Notes: generated by a model from the sequence alone, not told the origin. A stretch of DNA of 7,209 nt from Actinomycetes bacterium (GCA_021823045.1 JAKAPB010000090.1:1-7209), one strand, 5' to 3'; positions 1 through 5,956 are shown, counted from the stretch's first letter. A program made the numbers and translations.

Positions 1-346
1 TGGGAAGAACCTCGTTGATATCATGCTCGAGGGTGCCGGATTCGAGGTCATCGACCTGGGAGTGCAAGTCCCGCCGGAGAAATTCGTCGAGGCGATCAAG
101 GAGCACGAGCCGGATGTCGTCGGGTTCTCTGCCTTTCTGACTACGACAATGCCAATGTTCAAGGTCAACATCAACGCATTGGAGAAGGCCGGCTTGCGCG
201 AAAAGGTCATCGTGATGGTCGGTGGTGCACCTGTTACCCAGGAATATGCAGACTCTATCGGCGCAGATGGCTATGCAGCTGATGCCTCCGGGGCCGTAAA
301 GAGGGCCAAAGAACTGATCCAACAAAGAGCTTTGGCTCGGAGATAG
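1..346 (+). CDS. Methyltransferase corrinoid (cobalamin-binding) protein, C-terminal part, 5' truncated
   Basis: This is the B12-binding Rossmann-like domain of an MtbC/MttC/MtgC-type corrinoid protein, which carries a methyl group on cobalt between two methyltransferases in the cytoplasm. The frame is open from base 2 and begins GKNLVDIMLEGAGFEV. That continues the family motif D-x-H-x-x-G-K-N, so the cobalt-ligating His and the N-terminal helical cap lie just outside the window. Visible family landmarks are LGVQVPPEKFVEA, the VGFSAFLTTTMP segment (SxL-type, lining the nucleotide tail) and MVGGAPVTQEYADSIGADGYAADASGAV, which is highly typical of the group. An internal ATG at position 23 is not the true start. 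The next gene starts 15 bases after the stop. The specific substrate (methylamines, betaine, methoxyaromatics) cannot be read from this domain. Family assignment is secure. Confidence 0.95.
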   Translation, partial: GKNLVDIMLEGAGFEVIDLGVQVPPEKFVEAIKEHEPDVVGFSAFLTTTMPMFKVNINALEKAGLREKVIVMVGGAPVTQEYADSIGADGYAADASGAVKRAKELIQQRALARR

Positions 347-361
347 GTAGAAAGGAAGTTA

Positions 362-1231
362 ATGCAGACAGTAGTTTCCTCGGCCACCAAGCAGGTGATC
401 ATCGGAGATGATCAGCCTTTTTGCATCATTGGCGAGAGGATCAATCCCACTGGTCGCAAGGCCTTCCAGTTGAAATTAAGGGAGAACGACCTCTCGACCG
501 TAGAGATCGACGTCCAACAGCAGATCGCTGGCGGAGCGATGGTGCTCGATGTCAACATGGGCGCTCCTTTGGCCGACGAAGTTGGCTTGATGACCAAGGC
601 CGTCAATCTGATTCAAGCCATGACGGATCTTCCACTGTGTATAGACTCGTCGGTGATTGACGCACTTGAAGCCGGATTGAAGGCTTATCAAGGAAAGGCG
701 TTGGTCAACTCTGTTACCGCTGAAGACGAGAGGCTCGACATAATCTTGCCCTTGGTCAAGCGCTATGGAGCGGCGGTTATCGCTCTACCAAACGACGAGA
801 CCGAGATCCCTGAGGATCCAAAGCGTAGGCTGGAGCTCGCAAAAAAGATCCTCCATGTTGCCACCGAGAAGTACCACATTCCGGCAGAAGATATCCTTAT
901 CGACCCGTTGGCGATGCCGATCGGTGCGGATACGTCTTTGGTGGTCCGGACGCTTGAGACTATTCACTTAGTCCACGACGAACTCGGTTTGAATATGTCC
1001 CTTGGGGCTTCAAACGTCTCTTTCGGAATGCCGGATCGGCACACAATCGGAGCCGCATTTCTGACCATGGCAATGTCGGCCGGCCTGACAAGTGCGATCA
1101 TGGATGCGCGTTCGGTGCAGCTTAACCGGGCCATCAAGGCAGCAGACCTGCTTCTGAATCGTGACCCATGGGGAGCGGAGTGGATCGCTGGACATAGAGC
1201 ACTTCAAGCGGTGGAGGGAAGCGCTTCCTGA
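362..1231 (+). CDS. Methyltetrahydrofolate:corrinoid methyltransferase (pterin-binding/DHPS-like TIM barrel)
   Basis: This 289-residue protein is the right length for a stand-alone MeTr such as AcsE or the MtvB-type enzymes. It moves a methyl group between methyl-corrinoid protein and tetrahydrofolate. Motifs in order are GERINPTG (24-31), LDVNMGAP (62-69), CIDSS (92-96), VNSVTAEDER (114-123), a NDETEIP loop (143-149), DPLAMPIGAD (180-189) and GASNVSFGMPDR (214-225). The Asn in SNVSFG (217) corresponds by motif to the pterin-contacting Asn known in Moorella MeTr. The Asp residues of DVN and IDSS fit the rest of the pterin pocket. ATG 362 is preceded by a purine-rich AAAGGAAG. The gene follows the corrinoid protein by 15 bases, and its stop overlaps the next start by one base (TGATG). 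Context suggests it works in the THF-methylating direction. That direction is inferred; the fold and family are secure. Confidence 0.93.
   Translation: MQTVVSSATKQVIIGDDQPFCIIGERINPTGRKAFQLKLRENDLSTVEIDVQQQIAGGAMVLDVNMGAPLADEVGLMTKAVNLIQAMTDLPLCIDSSVIDALEAGLKAYQGKALVNSVTAEDERLDIILPLVKRYGAAVIALPNDETEIPEDPKRRLELAKKILHVATEKYHIPAEDILIDPLAMPIGADTSLVVRTLETIHLVHDELGLNMSLGASNVSFGMPDRHTIGAAFLTMAMSAGLTSAIMDARSVQLNRAIKAADLLLNRDPWGAEWIAGHRALQAVEGSAS
1213..1218 (+). promoter_or_regulatory. Ribosome binding site for the corrinoid activator gene, inside the upstream gene
   Basis: GGAGGG lies 12 bases before ATG 1231, within the last codons of the methyltransferase gene. With the TGATG stop/start junction this suggests translational coupling of the methyltransferase and its reactivase. 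The spacing is somewhat long, so termination-reinitiation may matter more than direct binding. Confidence 0.5.
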
Positions 1232-3132
1232 TGAGTGAAGCTGCGATCTCCGAGACGTCGGATGCCACGGTTGAAACCGCTAGCCCAGGTGCCCTCGAGA
1301 GGGTAGATGTCCACTTTGAGCCAGCGGGTAGGCAGATAAGGGTTCCGTCGGGTGTAATGCTTTTCGACGCGGCAAGCTGGAATGGCATTGCAATCGATTC
1401 GACCTGCGGAGGCCACGGAACTTGCAAAAAGTGCAAGGTCAGGGTGGTCGATGGTATCGTTCCGGTTTCCTCCTTGGATGCCAGGGCACTGTCCGCCGAC
1501 GAATTGAGATCGGGCTGGAGACTCGCTTGCAGGGTGGCCCTGACCACTCCGATATCGGTCGAGGTTCCTCCCCTTTTGACGCGACCGAAGTCAGCCACCG
1601 CTGGAGTAGGTCGAAGGGTCATACTGAGGCCAGCGGTTCAAAAGCGGTACGTAGAACTAAGCGAGCCGTCACTGCAAGATCAAAAGACCGATATCGAAAG
1701 GGTACTGGCTGCCCTAGACGACCTGGAGCTTCGAGTTGACCTTGGAGCCCTGCGGTCGGTTGCAACGGTACTTCGGAGGTCCGACTTCAAGGTGACCGCG
1801 GTCATCGTGGACGACATTCTCATCGACGTAGAACCGGGTGACACCACAGACAAAGCCTATGGAATTGCCTTTGACCTGGGGACAACGACGGTTGTGGCGA
1901 CACTGCTCGACTTGACCACCGGCGCACCGATGGCGGTCGGATCGATGTTGAACAAGCAGCAGCCTTATGGTGCAGACGTCATTACTCGTATCAGTTCGAT
2001 AATGATCAACAATGGTGGCGACGTACTCGATCGACTGGCAAGGCTCGCACACGAAACGCTGGCTGCTCTGGTTGAAGAGGTCTGCGCGGAGGCTGACGTA
2101 GATCCCAAGAATGTCTATGAAATTGCCGTAGCTGGTAATGCGACTATGTCCCATATTGCCATCGGTGTTGACCCCGAGCCCCTCGGGGTTGCGCCGTTTA
2201 TTATGTCGACCCGTCGCTGGCCAGAGGTGCTGGCGAAGGACCTCGGTGTCAGCGTACACCCGGGCGCCCGGGCCGTCTTGTTTCCTTCTTTTGGAGCCTA
2301 TGTGGGTGGTGACATTACCGCCGGCTTGATAGCCTCCGGGATGGACCGCGATACTCGTGTCAGGCTGTTCATAGACATAGGAACTAACTGCGAGATAGTG
2401 CTCGGCAACAGCGAGAGGCTAATTGCGACTGCGGCACCAGCGGGACCAGCATTCGAAGGTGCTTCTATAAAGTGCGGAATGCGTGCAGCGGCGGGAGCTA
2501 TCGAGGTCGTCAAGATTGCCGAAGAAGACGTGGCTCTTGGGGTGATTGGCGATGTAGCACCTGAGGGGCTGTGTGGATCTGGCCTTTTGGACGCGGTCGC
2601 TGAACTCTTCAAGGTCGGTCTTTTAGACAGCTCGGGCCGTTTCGTATCCGACGAAGTAGCGAACGCTACGGTTCCAAAGCTCGCCGATCGACTTCGCTGG
2701 CTTGAAAAGGAGCGTATTTTCGTTTTGGCCTACAAAGGCGACGAGGGTGATCTGTCGGACGCAATATTTCTCTCACAGCGCGATGTAAGGGAATTGCAAT
2801 TTGCCAAGGCCGCAATTGCCACCGGCTGGAGCATTCTCTTGGAGGAGTATGGGATAAAGCCCGGAGATCTCCAGCAGGTCCTTTTGGCGGGATCATTCGG
2901 GAGTTACCTCTCCCCGGCCAGTGCGATCCGTTTGGGTCTTGTTCCAAAGCTTCCCGTGCTGCGAATAGTCAGTGCCGGAAACGTCGCAGGTGAAGGTGCA
3001 AAAATGGCGCTAATGAGCGTGAGAGAGCGGGCTCTGGCTATGACCTTGCTGGAGGAGGTGGATTATGTCGAGCTTTCCGACCGAGCGGACTTCAACGATC
3101 GATTCGTCGAACAACTCGCCTTCAGCATCTGA
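1231..3132 (+). CDS. RACo-like corrinoid reductive activase ([2Fe-2S] ferredoxin domain + ASKHA/DUF4445 domain)
   Basis: This 633-residue cytoplasmic protein is predicted to use ATP to drive reduction of inactive Co(II) corrinoid back to Co(I). An N-terminal ferredoxin-type domain (about 25-115) carries Cys59-x5-Cys65-x2-Cys68 and Cys100, the plant-type [2Fe-2S] pattern. A linker and middle region follow. The ASKHA fold then starts at YGIAFDLGTTT (210-220, phosphate-1-like), with FIDIGTNCEI (380-389), PEGLCGSGLLDAV (444-456) and LLAGSFGSYL (551-560). This layout is that of Carboxydothermus RACo and related DUF4445 proteins. It differs from methanogen RamA, which has C-terminal [4Fe-4S] clusters. 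The first roughly 20 residues are a polar extension. The gene overlaps its upstream neighbour by one base and the DUF1638 gene by 68 bases. The family is certain; the partner corrinoid protein is inferred from the operon. Confidence 0.95.
   Translation: MSEAAISETSDATVETASPGALERVDVHFEPAGRQIRVPSGVMLFDAASWNGIAIDSTCGGHGTCKKCKVRVVDGIVPVSSLDARALSADELRSGWRLACRVALTTPISVEVPPLLTRPKSATAGVGRRVILRPAVQKRYVELSEPSLQDQKTDIERVLAALDDLELRVDLGALRSVATVLRRSDFKVTAVIVDDILIDVEPGDTTDKAYGIAFDLGTTTVVATLLDLTTGAPMAVGSMLNKQQPYGADVITRISSIMINNGGDVLDRLARLAHETLAALVEEVCAEADVDPKNVYEIAVAGNATMSHIAIGVDPEPLGVAPFIMSTRRWPEVLAKDLGVSVHPGARAVLFPSFGAYVGGDITAGLIASGMDRDTRVRLFIDIGTNCEIVLGNSERLIATAAPAGPAFEGASIKCGMRAAAGAIEVVKIAEEDVALGVIGDVAPEGLCGSGLLDAVAELFKVGLLDSSGRFVSDEVANATVPKLADRLRWLEKERIFVLAYKGDEGDLSDAIFLSQRDVRELQFAKAAIATGWSILLEEYGIKPGDLQQVLLAGSFGSYLSPASAIRLGLVPKLPVLRIVSAGNVAGEGAKMALMSVRERALAMTLLEEVDYVELSDRADFNDRFVEQLAFSI
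3051..3059 (+). promoter_or_regulatory. Strong ribosome binding site fixing the DUF1638 start
   Basis: GGAGGAGGT lies five bases before ATG 3065, inside the activator coding region. It is the strongest Shine-Dalgarno match in the operon. It decides the start of the next gene even though this creates a 68-base overlap with the activator. No in-frame ATG or GTG lies between that ATG and the conserved IACGAIA segment. Confidence 0.7.
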
Positions 3133-3799
3133 GAGTACAGTAGTTGATACCACTGCGCTGGATGTCATCGCGTGCGGGGCTATAGCTTCTTCGGTGCGCG
3201 AGATAGCCAAAAGGAGGGGCTGGGTCGTACGGATCCATGCACTTTCGGCCCTGCTCCATGATAGGCCGGAAAAGATAGCCGGTGCGGTCGCTGAGGTCGC
3301 TTTGGCGCTGGTTTCTGAAGGTAGAAGGGTTGCGGTCGCCTACTCAGATTGCGGGAGCTATGGCGAGGTCGACAGGGTCTGTGCAGAGCTCAGGGTACCG
3401 CGGCTCAGTGGACTTCACTGTTACGACGTGTTTGCCGGCGAGAAGTTCATTGAGAAGGTTTTTGAGTCGGAACCCGGTACCTACCTTTTGACTGATTTTT
3501 TAGTGCGCTCCTTCAACAAGACAGTGGTGAAGGAGTTGGGTTTAGACCGCTTTCCAGAGCTGGTCGAAGACTACTTCGGCCAGTATAAGCGGGTTCTTTG
3601 GCTTAGGCAGGGAAGCGACCCGTCGCTAGACGCCAAGGCTGAAGAGGTGGCGGGACTTTTGGGTCTCCCGCTCGAAGTATTCGAGACCTCAGATAGCGGA
3701 CTCGAATGCGAACTGGAGAAATTTTATGGTAATGAGTACGCAGATGGAGGGACTGTGAAAGATACCGAGATGTGTTTGACTGCTGGGTCGACATGGTAG
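3065..3799 (+). CDS. DUF1638 family protein, corrinoid methyltransferase-associated
   Basis: This 244-residue protein matches DUF1638, a family of unknown function that I recall occurring beside corrinoid methyltransferase genes in methanogens and bacteria. Family landmarks are IACGAIA (35-41), HALSALLHDRPEKI (58-71), YSDCGSYG (93-100), GLHCYDVFAG (116-125), a TYLLTDFLVRSF stretch, LGLDRFPELVEDYFGQY and LGLPLEVFETSDSGLE. Cys37, Cys96, His118 and Cys119 sit in these conserved blocks and are candidates for metal or corrinoid binding; this is inference. There is no signal peptide or membrane segment, so it should be cytoplasmic. Residues 1-31 are Ser/Thr-rich, lack family similarity and lie mostly in the overlap with the activator gene. 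The start is supported by a strong Shine-Dalgarno site. Its place between the reactivase and the MTHFR homologue argues for a job in methyl transfer or corrinoid upkeep, but none is established. Confidence 0.88.
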   Translation: MSSFPTERTSTIDSSNNSPSASESTVVDTTALDVIACGAIASSVREIAKRRGWVVRIHALSALLHDRPEKIAGAVAEVALALVSEGRRVAVAYSDCGSYGEVDRVCAELRVPRLSGLHCYDVFAGEKFIEKVFESEPGTYLLTDFLVRSFNKTVVKELGLDRFPELVEDYFGQYKRVLWLRQGSDPSLDAKAEEVAGLLGLPLEVFETSDSGLECELEKFYGNEYADGGTVKDTEMCLTAGSTW

Positions 3800-4674
3800 C
3801 GGGCGAAGCGCCGATGGGCGCACTTTTTTCGAATGCCAGGATCGAGGTCATCCCGACCAAGAGTGTGGGCGACCAGGTGGAACAGTTGATTTCTAAAGAC
3901 GTCACTATAGCTGTAACGGCATCACCGGTCAAGGGATTGGATTCGACATTTGAGCTAGCTGAGCGGTTGTGTGACGCCGGCTTCAACGTTGTTCCACACC
4001 TTTCAGCCCGCCTGGTGGTCGATGAGAAGCATCTGGCTGAGATAGTTGCAAGGTTAGCAGAGCGCAAGATATCTGATGTCTTCGTGCCGGCTGGGGACGC
4101 TGATCCTCCAGCTGGAAAGTTTGACAGCTCACTTTCACTCCTCGAGGCCCTCGACCACATGGGGAGGCCTTTTGAACGGGTAGGAATCACCGGTTATCCA
4201 GAAAGCCATCCGAAGATTTCCGATGATGTGACGGTCCAAGCGATGTGGGATAAGCGGCACTATGCCAGCTACGTGATAAGTAATCTCTGTTTTGACCCTA
4301 CGATAATCAAGCATTGGGTTGAGAGGGTCAGAAAGAGGGGAGTGAAACTTCCCATTTATCTTGGAGTCGCCGCGCCGATAGATAGGACCAAGCTCCTCGA
4401 TGTAGCCTCAAAGATTGGAGTAGGGGAGTCGACTAAGTTTCTGACCAAGCATGCCGCTTGGTTCTTGCGTATGGGGACTCCGGGTGGCTACAGCCCGAAT
4501 CGGCTACTGCAGCGGATTGGCTCCACCCTCACCGCCGAGTCATCGCTTATTGAAGGCCTGCATATCTATAGTTTTAACCAGATTCGCCAGAGTGAAGAGT
4601 GGAGGGTAGGCCAAATCGAAAGGTTTGGTGGGGCCATTCCGGAGAAGGCTCTGCAAAGCCATCCCGTCAACTGA
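3793..4674 (+). CDS. Methylenetetrahydrofolate reductase homologue, non-canonical
   Basis: This protein of about 293 residues has the MTHFR TIM-barrel pattern. It interconverts methyl-THF and methylene-THF, so here it would most likely oxidise methyl groups delivered by the upstream enzymes. Using ATG 3793 as residue 1: RIEVIPTK (16-23) matches canonical FEFFPP(K/R) with the catalytic Glu at 18; PHLSAR (68-73) matches PHLT; DVFVPAGDADPP (95-106) matches the LRGDPP loop; SNLCFD (163-168) stands where canonical enzymes have TQFFFD; and LHIYSFNQI (256-264) matches HFYTLN. The canonical folate-binding Gln appears replaced by Asn164. The style, including GITGYPESHP, recalls actinobacterial flavin-independent MTHFRs such as Rv2172c, by memory rather than alignment. 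Start choice is weak: GTG 3772 (28-base overlap), ATG 3793 (ATGGTAG, 7-base overlap) and ATG 3814 all lack a strong ribosome site. It is the last gene of the operon. Confidence 0.85.
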   Translation: MVAGEAPMGALFSNARIEVIPTKSVGDQVEQLISKDVTIAVTASPVKGLDSTFELAERLCDAGFNVVPHLSARLVVDEKHLAEIVARLAERKISDVFVPAGDADPPAGKFDSSLSLLEALDHMGRPFERVGITGYPESHPKISDDVTVQAMWDKRHYASYVISNLCFDPTIIKHWVERVRKRGVKLPIYLGVAAPIDRTKLLDVASKIGVGESTKFLTKHAAWFLRMGTPGGYSPNRLLQRIGSTLTAESSLIEGLHIYSFNQIRQSEEWRVGQIERFGGAIPEKALQSHPVN

Positions 4675-4734
4675 GCTAGTCGGTTTAAGGTTCCAAGCTT
4701 CGTCAACTAATTGGTGACAAAAACGTGGGCTATA

Positions 4735-4761
4735 CTGGGGTCGACCATTCGGAGACCCCAG
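4735..4761 (+). terminator. Perfect 8-bp hairpin 61 bases after the operon
   Basis: CTGGGGTC (4735-4742) pairs perfectly with GACCCCAG (4754-4761) around an 11-base loop. It is the first stable hairpin after the last operon stop codon, so it may end or protect the transcript. No T-run follows on the + strand, so a classical intrinsic terminator is doubtful. A 3' stabilising stem or Rho-dependent end is equally possible. TATACT just before it resembles a -10 box but has no good -35 partner. Confidence 0.35.
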
Positions 4762-5029
4762 CAAGCCACCTCAGACCTGGGGGTAATCGGGTCTATGCCG
4801 ACGCATTCCTGATGTATTGTAAATCTTTGCTTGGCTCGATTGTTCCCAGGATCCGCATTTTGCTTCGAGGGGTGGCCAGACACCGGCTTGCCCATCTTGA
4901 CCAAGCAGAGCAATTCTGCAGGCTGAAGGACCCTGGTGTCAGTTTGGCTTGAAGTTTGAGGTCAGAGTGCTTTTACGGCCATCGCCGTTAAAGACACCCA
5001 GATATCTTCAGGGGTGGTGCCGTTGACAA

Positions 5030-5055
5030 GACCCTCCTTAGATAAGGGTCCTTTT
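5030..5055 (+). terminator. Possible intrinsic terminator
   Basis: GACCCT (5030-5035) pairs with AGGGTC (5045-5050) around a nine-base loop, followed by CTTTT and then a run of eight C (5058-5065). The T-run is short, so termination would be weak. It lies about 355 bases past the operon end. It is also about 95 bases past the end of the VOC gene on the other strand, where no T-run follows directly. Confidence 0.3.
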
Positions 5056-5147
5056 GACCCCCCCCATCTGCTTTAGAGGTTGCTCCTCCAGGTGGGTCAC
5101 TCTGGTCGAAGCGGACTAGAGGGGACCAAAGAAGCAGAATACCGTTG

Positions 5148-5519
5148 CTAATCAGGTATCAGGGTGGTTAGGCAGAAAGGATGGCCAGCCGGATCTATCA
5201 TCACTCGCCAGCGCTCCGGGTTAGGTTGTGTGGCAGCTCTCGTTGCACCCGCCGAGGTTGCGTAGTTTTCACTTTCTTCGAGATCAGCTACCGCAAAGTC
5301 CAGGTGGATCTGCTGTGGGACCTCTGAGTCTGGCCAGGTGCAGTATTTGTGATCCTCGATTTTTTGCATCGACAACCAAGTACCGTCGATTCGTATCGCG
5401 GCGAAGTTTTCAGTTTGAAATGCAATCTCCGCACCAAGAAGGGTGGCATAGAAATTTGCTAATGATTTAGGATCTAGACAATCAAGTGATATTGCGCCAA
5501 TGCGGATACTGCTAGCCAT
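5148..5519 (-). CDS. VOC superfamily (glyoxalase-like domain) protein
   Basis: This 123-residue protein has the vicinal-oxygen-chelate fold, a metal-site scaffold used by dioxygenases, lyases, epimerases and antibiotic-binding proteins. It begins MASSIRIGAISLDCLDPKSLANFYATLLGAEI (domain strand and helix) and continues through a WPDSEVPQQIHLDFAVADLEES motif to RVMIDPAGHPFCL near the C-terminus. This set is typical of the short actinobacterial 'glyoxalase-like' proteins of about 120 residues. His in QIHLDF and the HPFCL region sit where VOC metal ligands usually lie, but the catalytic role is unknown. The ATG at 5519 is preceded by TAAGGAG at nine bases. The frame stays open upstream to an ATG at 5639, but that 40-residue extension has no family similarity and contains a candidate promoter. 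It is transcribed toward the corrinoid operon and has no evident functional tie to it. Confidence 0.88.
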   Translation of the reverse strand: MASSIRIGAISLDCLDPKSLANFYATLLGAEIAFQTENFAAIRIDGTWLSMQKIEDHKYCTWPDSEVPQQIHLDFAVADLEESENYATSAGATRAATQPNPERWRVMIDPAGHPFCLTTLIPD

Positions 5520-5528
5520 GTGGTGGCA

Positions 5529-5535
5529 CTCCTTA
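5529..5535 (-). promoter_or_regulatory. Ribosome binding site for the VOC gene
   Basis: TAAGGAG on the - strand ends nine bases before ATG 5519. It supports this internal start over the longer open frame reaching 5639. Confidence 0.7.
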
Positions 5536-5558
5536 GCCGGCTTGGTTATACAGCTAGT

Positions 5559-5587
5559 AGCGTACAGTTTTGCTTCCATAGTTGCAA
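5559..5587 (-). promoter_or_regulatory. Candidate promoter of the VOC gene
   Basis: Reading the - strand, TTGCAA (5587-5582) is followed after exactly 17 bases by TACGCT (5564-5559). These match TTGNNN/TANNNT housekeeping-sigma elements. Transcription would begin near 5551, giving a leader of about 30 bases before ATG 5519 that contains the ribosome site. This is pattern matching only. Confidence 0.35.
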
Positions 5588-5688
5588 GCCTGGAACGGGC
5601 GTTGTGCTGCGAGCAGGTTGAGCAATGAAAGTGTAACAAAAGCTCATTAGCGCAGCAGTTTGATGTTTATGTCAACTGTGACCGTGTT

Positions 5689-5751
5689 GGTCGTCTCCCG
5701 AGGTAGGTCGGTCGTCTCCCGAGGTAGGTCGGTCGTCTCCCGAGGTAGGTC
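5689..5751. repeat. Three perfect tandem copies of a 21-bp unit
   Basis: Units at 5689-5709, 5710-5730 and 5731-5751 are identical and joined head to tail without spacers. Each begins GGTCGTCTCCCGAGG and ends TAGGTC. The core CTCCCGAG is nearly self-complementary. A period of 21 bp is about two helical turns, which would place a bound protein on one face of the DNA. A partial match, TCCCGAGGT, recurs at 5974-5982. The array lies about 100 bases upstream of the candidate VOC promoter and about 570 bases upstream of the ABC gene. Confidence 0.95.
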
Positions 5752-5915
5752 GGGATTAACGAGTTTCGTCGTTGGGAATCTTTGCTTTTAGGTGAAAAGT
5801 TGAGAGCTGAAGTCGGAGACGGCGACCCCAGGAGGTTTTAGCTTTACCAGAAGGGGCCCTGCGAACGTGATAACTCCGAAGCGGTCAGAGGCTAAATCTC
5901 AAAAGGGGCAAGAAA

Positions 5916-5951
5916 ATGTCCGTACTTTCTGCTTTAATTTGCTTTAAGTAG
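5916..5951 (+). CDS. Possible 11-codon leader ORF
   Basis: ATG 5916 is preceded by AAGGGG eight bases upstream and encodes MSVLSALICFK before TAG. The frame overlaps the inverted repeat at 5924-5956, an arrangement seen in leader peptides whose translation affects a hairpin. No run of codons for one amino acid points to amino-acid sensing, and the next gene is about 370 bases away. A chance frame is quite likely. Confidence 0.15.
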   Translation: MSVLSALICFK

Positions 5952-5956
5952 AAAGT
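5924..5956. repeat. Inverted repeat with 11-bp arms
   Basis: ACTTTCTGCTT (5924-5934) pairs with AAGTAGAAAGT (5946-5956), with one G-T wobble, around an 11-base loop. No T-run follows on either strand directly, so it is not a standard terminator. It could be an RNA hairpin or a binding site in DNA. Confidence 0.55.

Larger units (their letters stand above)
4675..5147. other. Non-coding region between convergent genes, rich in hairpins
   Basis: No reading frame here has a convincing start, ribosome site or recognisable protein. The stretch separates the end of the corrinoid operon from the 3' end of the - strand VOC gene. It holds an 8-bp hairpin at 4735-4761, a nested pair of stems at 4933-5001 and a terminator-like hairpin near 5030-5055 followed by a run of eight C. 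No tRNA, known riboswitch or mobile element was recognised. Confidence 0.6.

Noticed and set aside
1134..1622. 162-codon open frame on the - strand
   Set aside because: It spans the junction of two well-supported + strand genes and shows no domain signature or convincing ribosome site.
1714..2259. 181-codon open frame on the - strand
   Set aside because: It lies wholly inside the activase gene, has no recognisable motifs, and its length is explained by codon bias of the opposite strand.
3603..4190. 195-codon open frame on the - strand
   Set aside because: It is antisense to the DUF1638 and MTHFR genes, both strongly supported by family motifs. Its product is low-complexity and Ser/Arg-rich with no family pattern.
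4725..4952. 75-codon + strand and 68-codon - strand frames in the convergent intergenic region
   Set aside because: Both overlap each other, lack ribosome sites and recognisable protein features, and cover a hairpin-forming stretch.
5023..5044. Promoter with TTGACA at 5023-5028
   Set aside because: The -35 match is perfect, but no -10-like hexamer lies 16-18 bases downstream and no + strand gene follows nearby.
5520..5639. N-terminal extension of the VOC protein to ATG 5639
   Set aside because: The 40 extra residues have no family similarity, the region holds a promoter-like sequence, and TAAGGAG supports the start at 5519.
5689..5751. CRISPR array
   Set aside because: The copies are directly contiguous with no spacers, and no cas gene is present.
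5831..5850. Gene start after AGGAGG at 5831-5836
   Set aside because: No ATG, GTG or TTG occurs at usable spacing, and no open frame follows.
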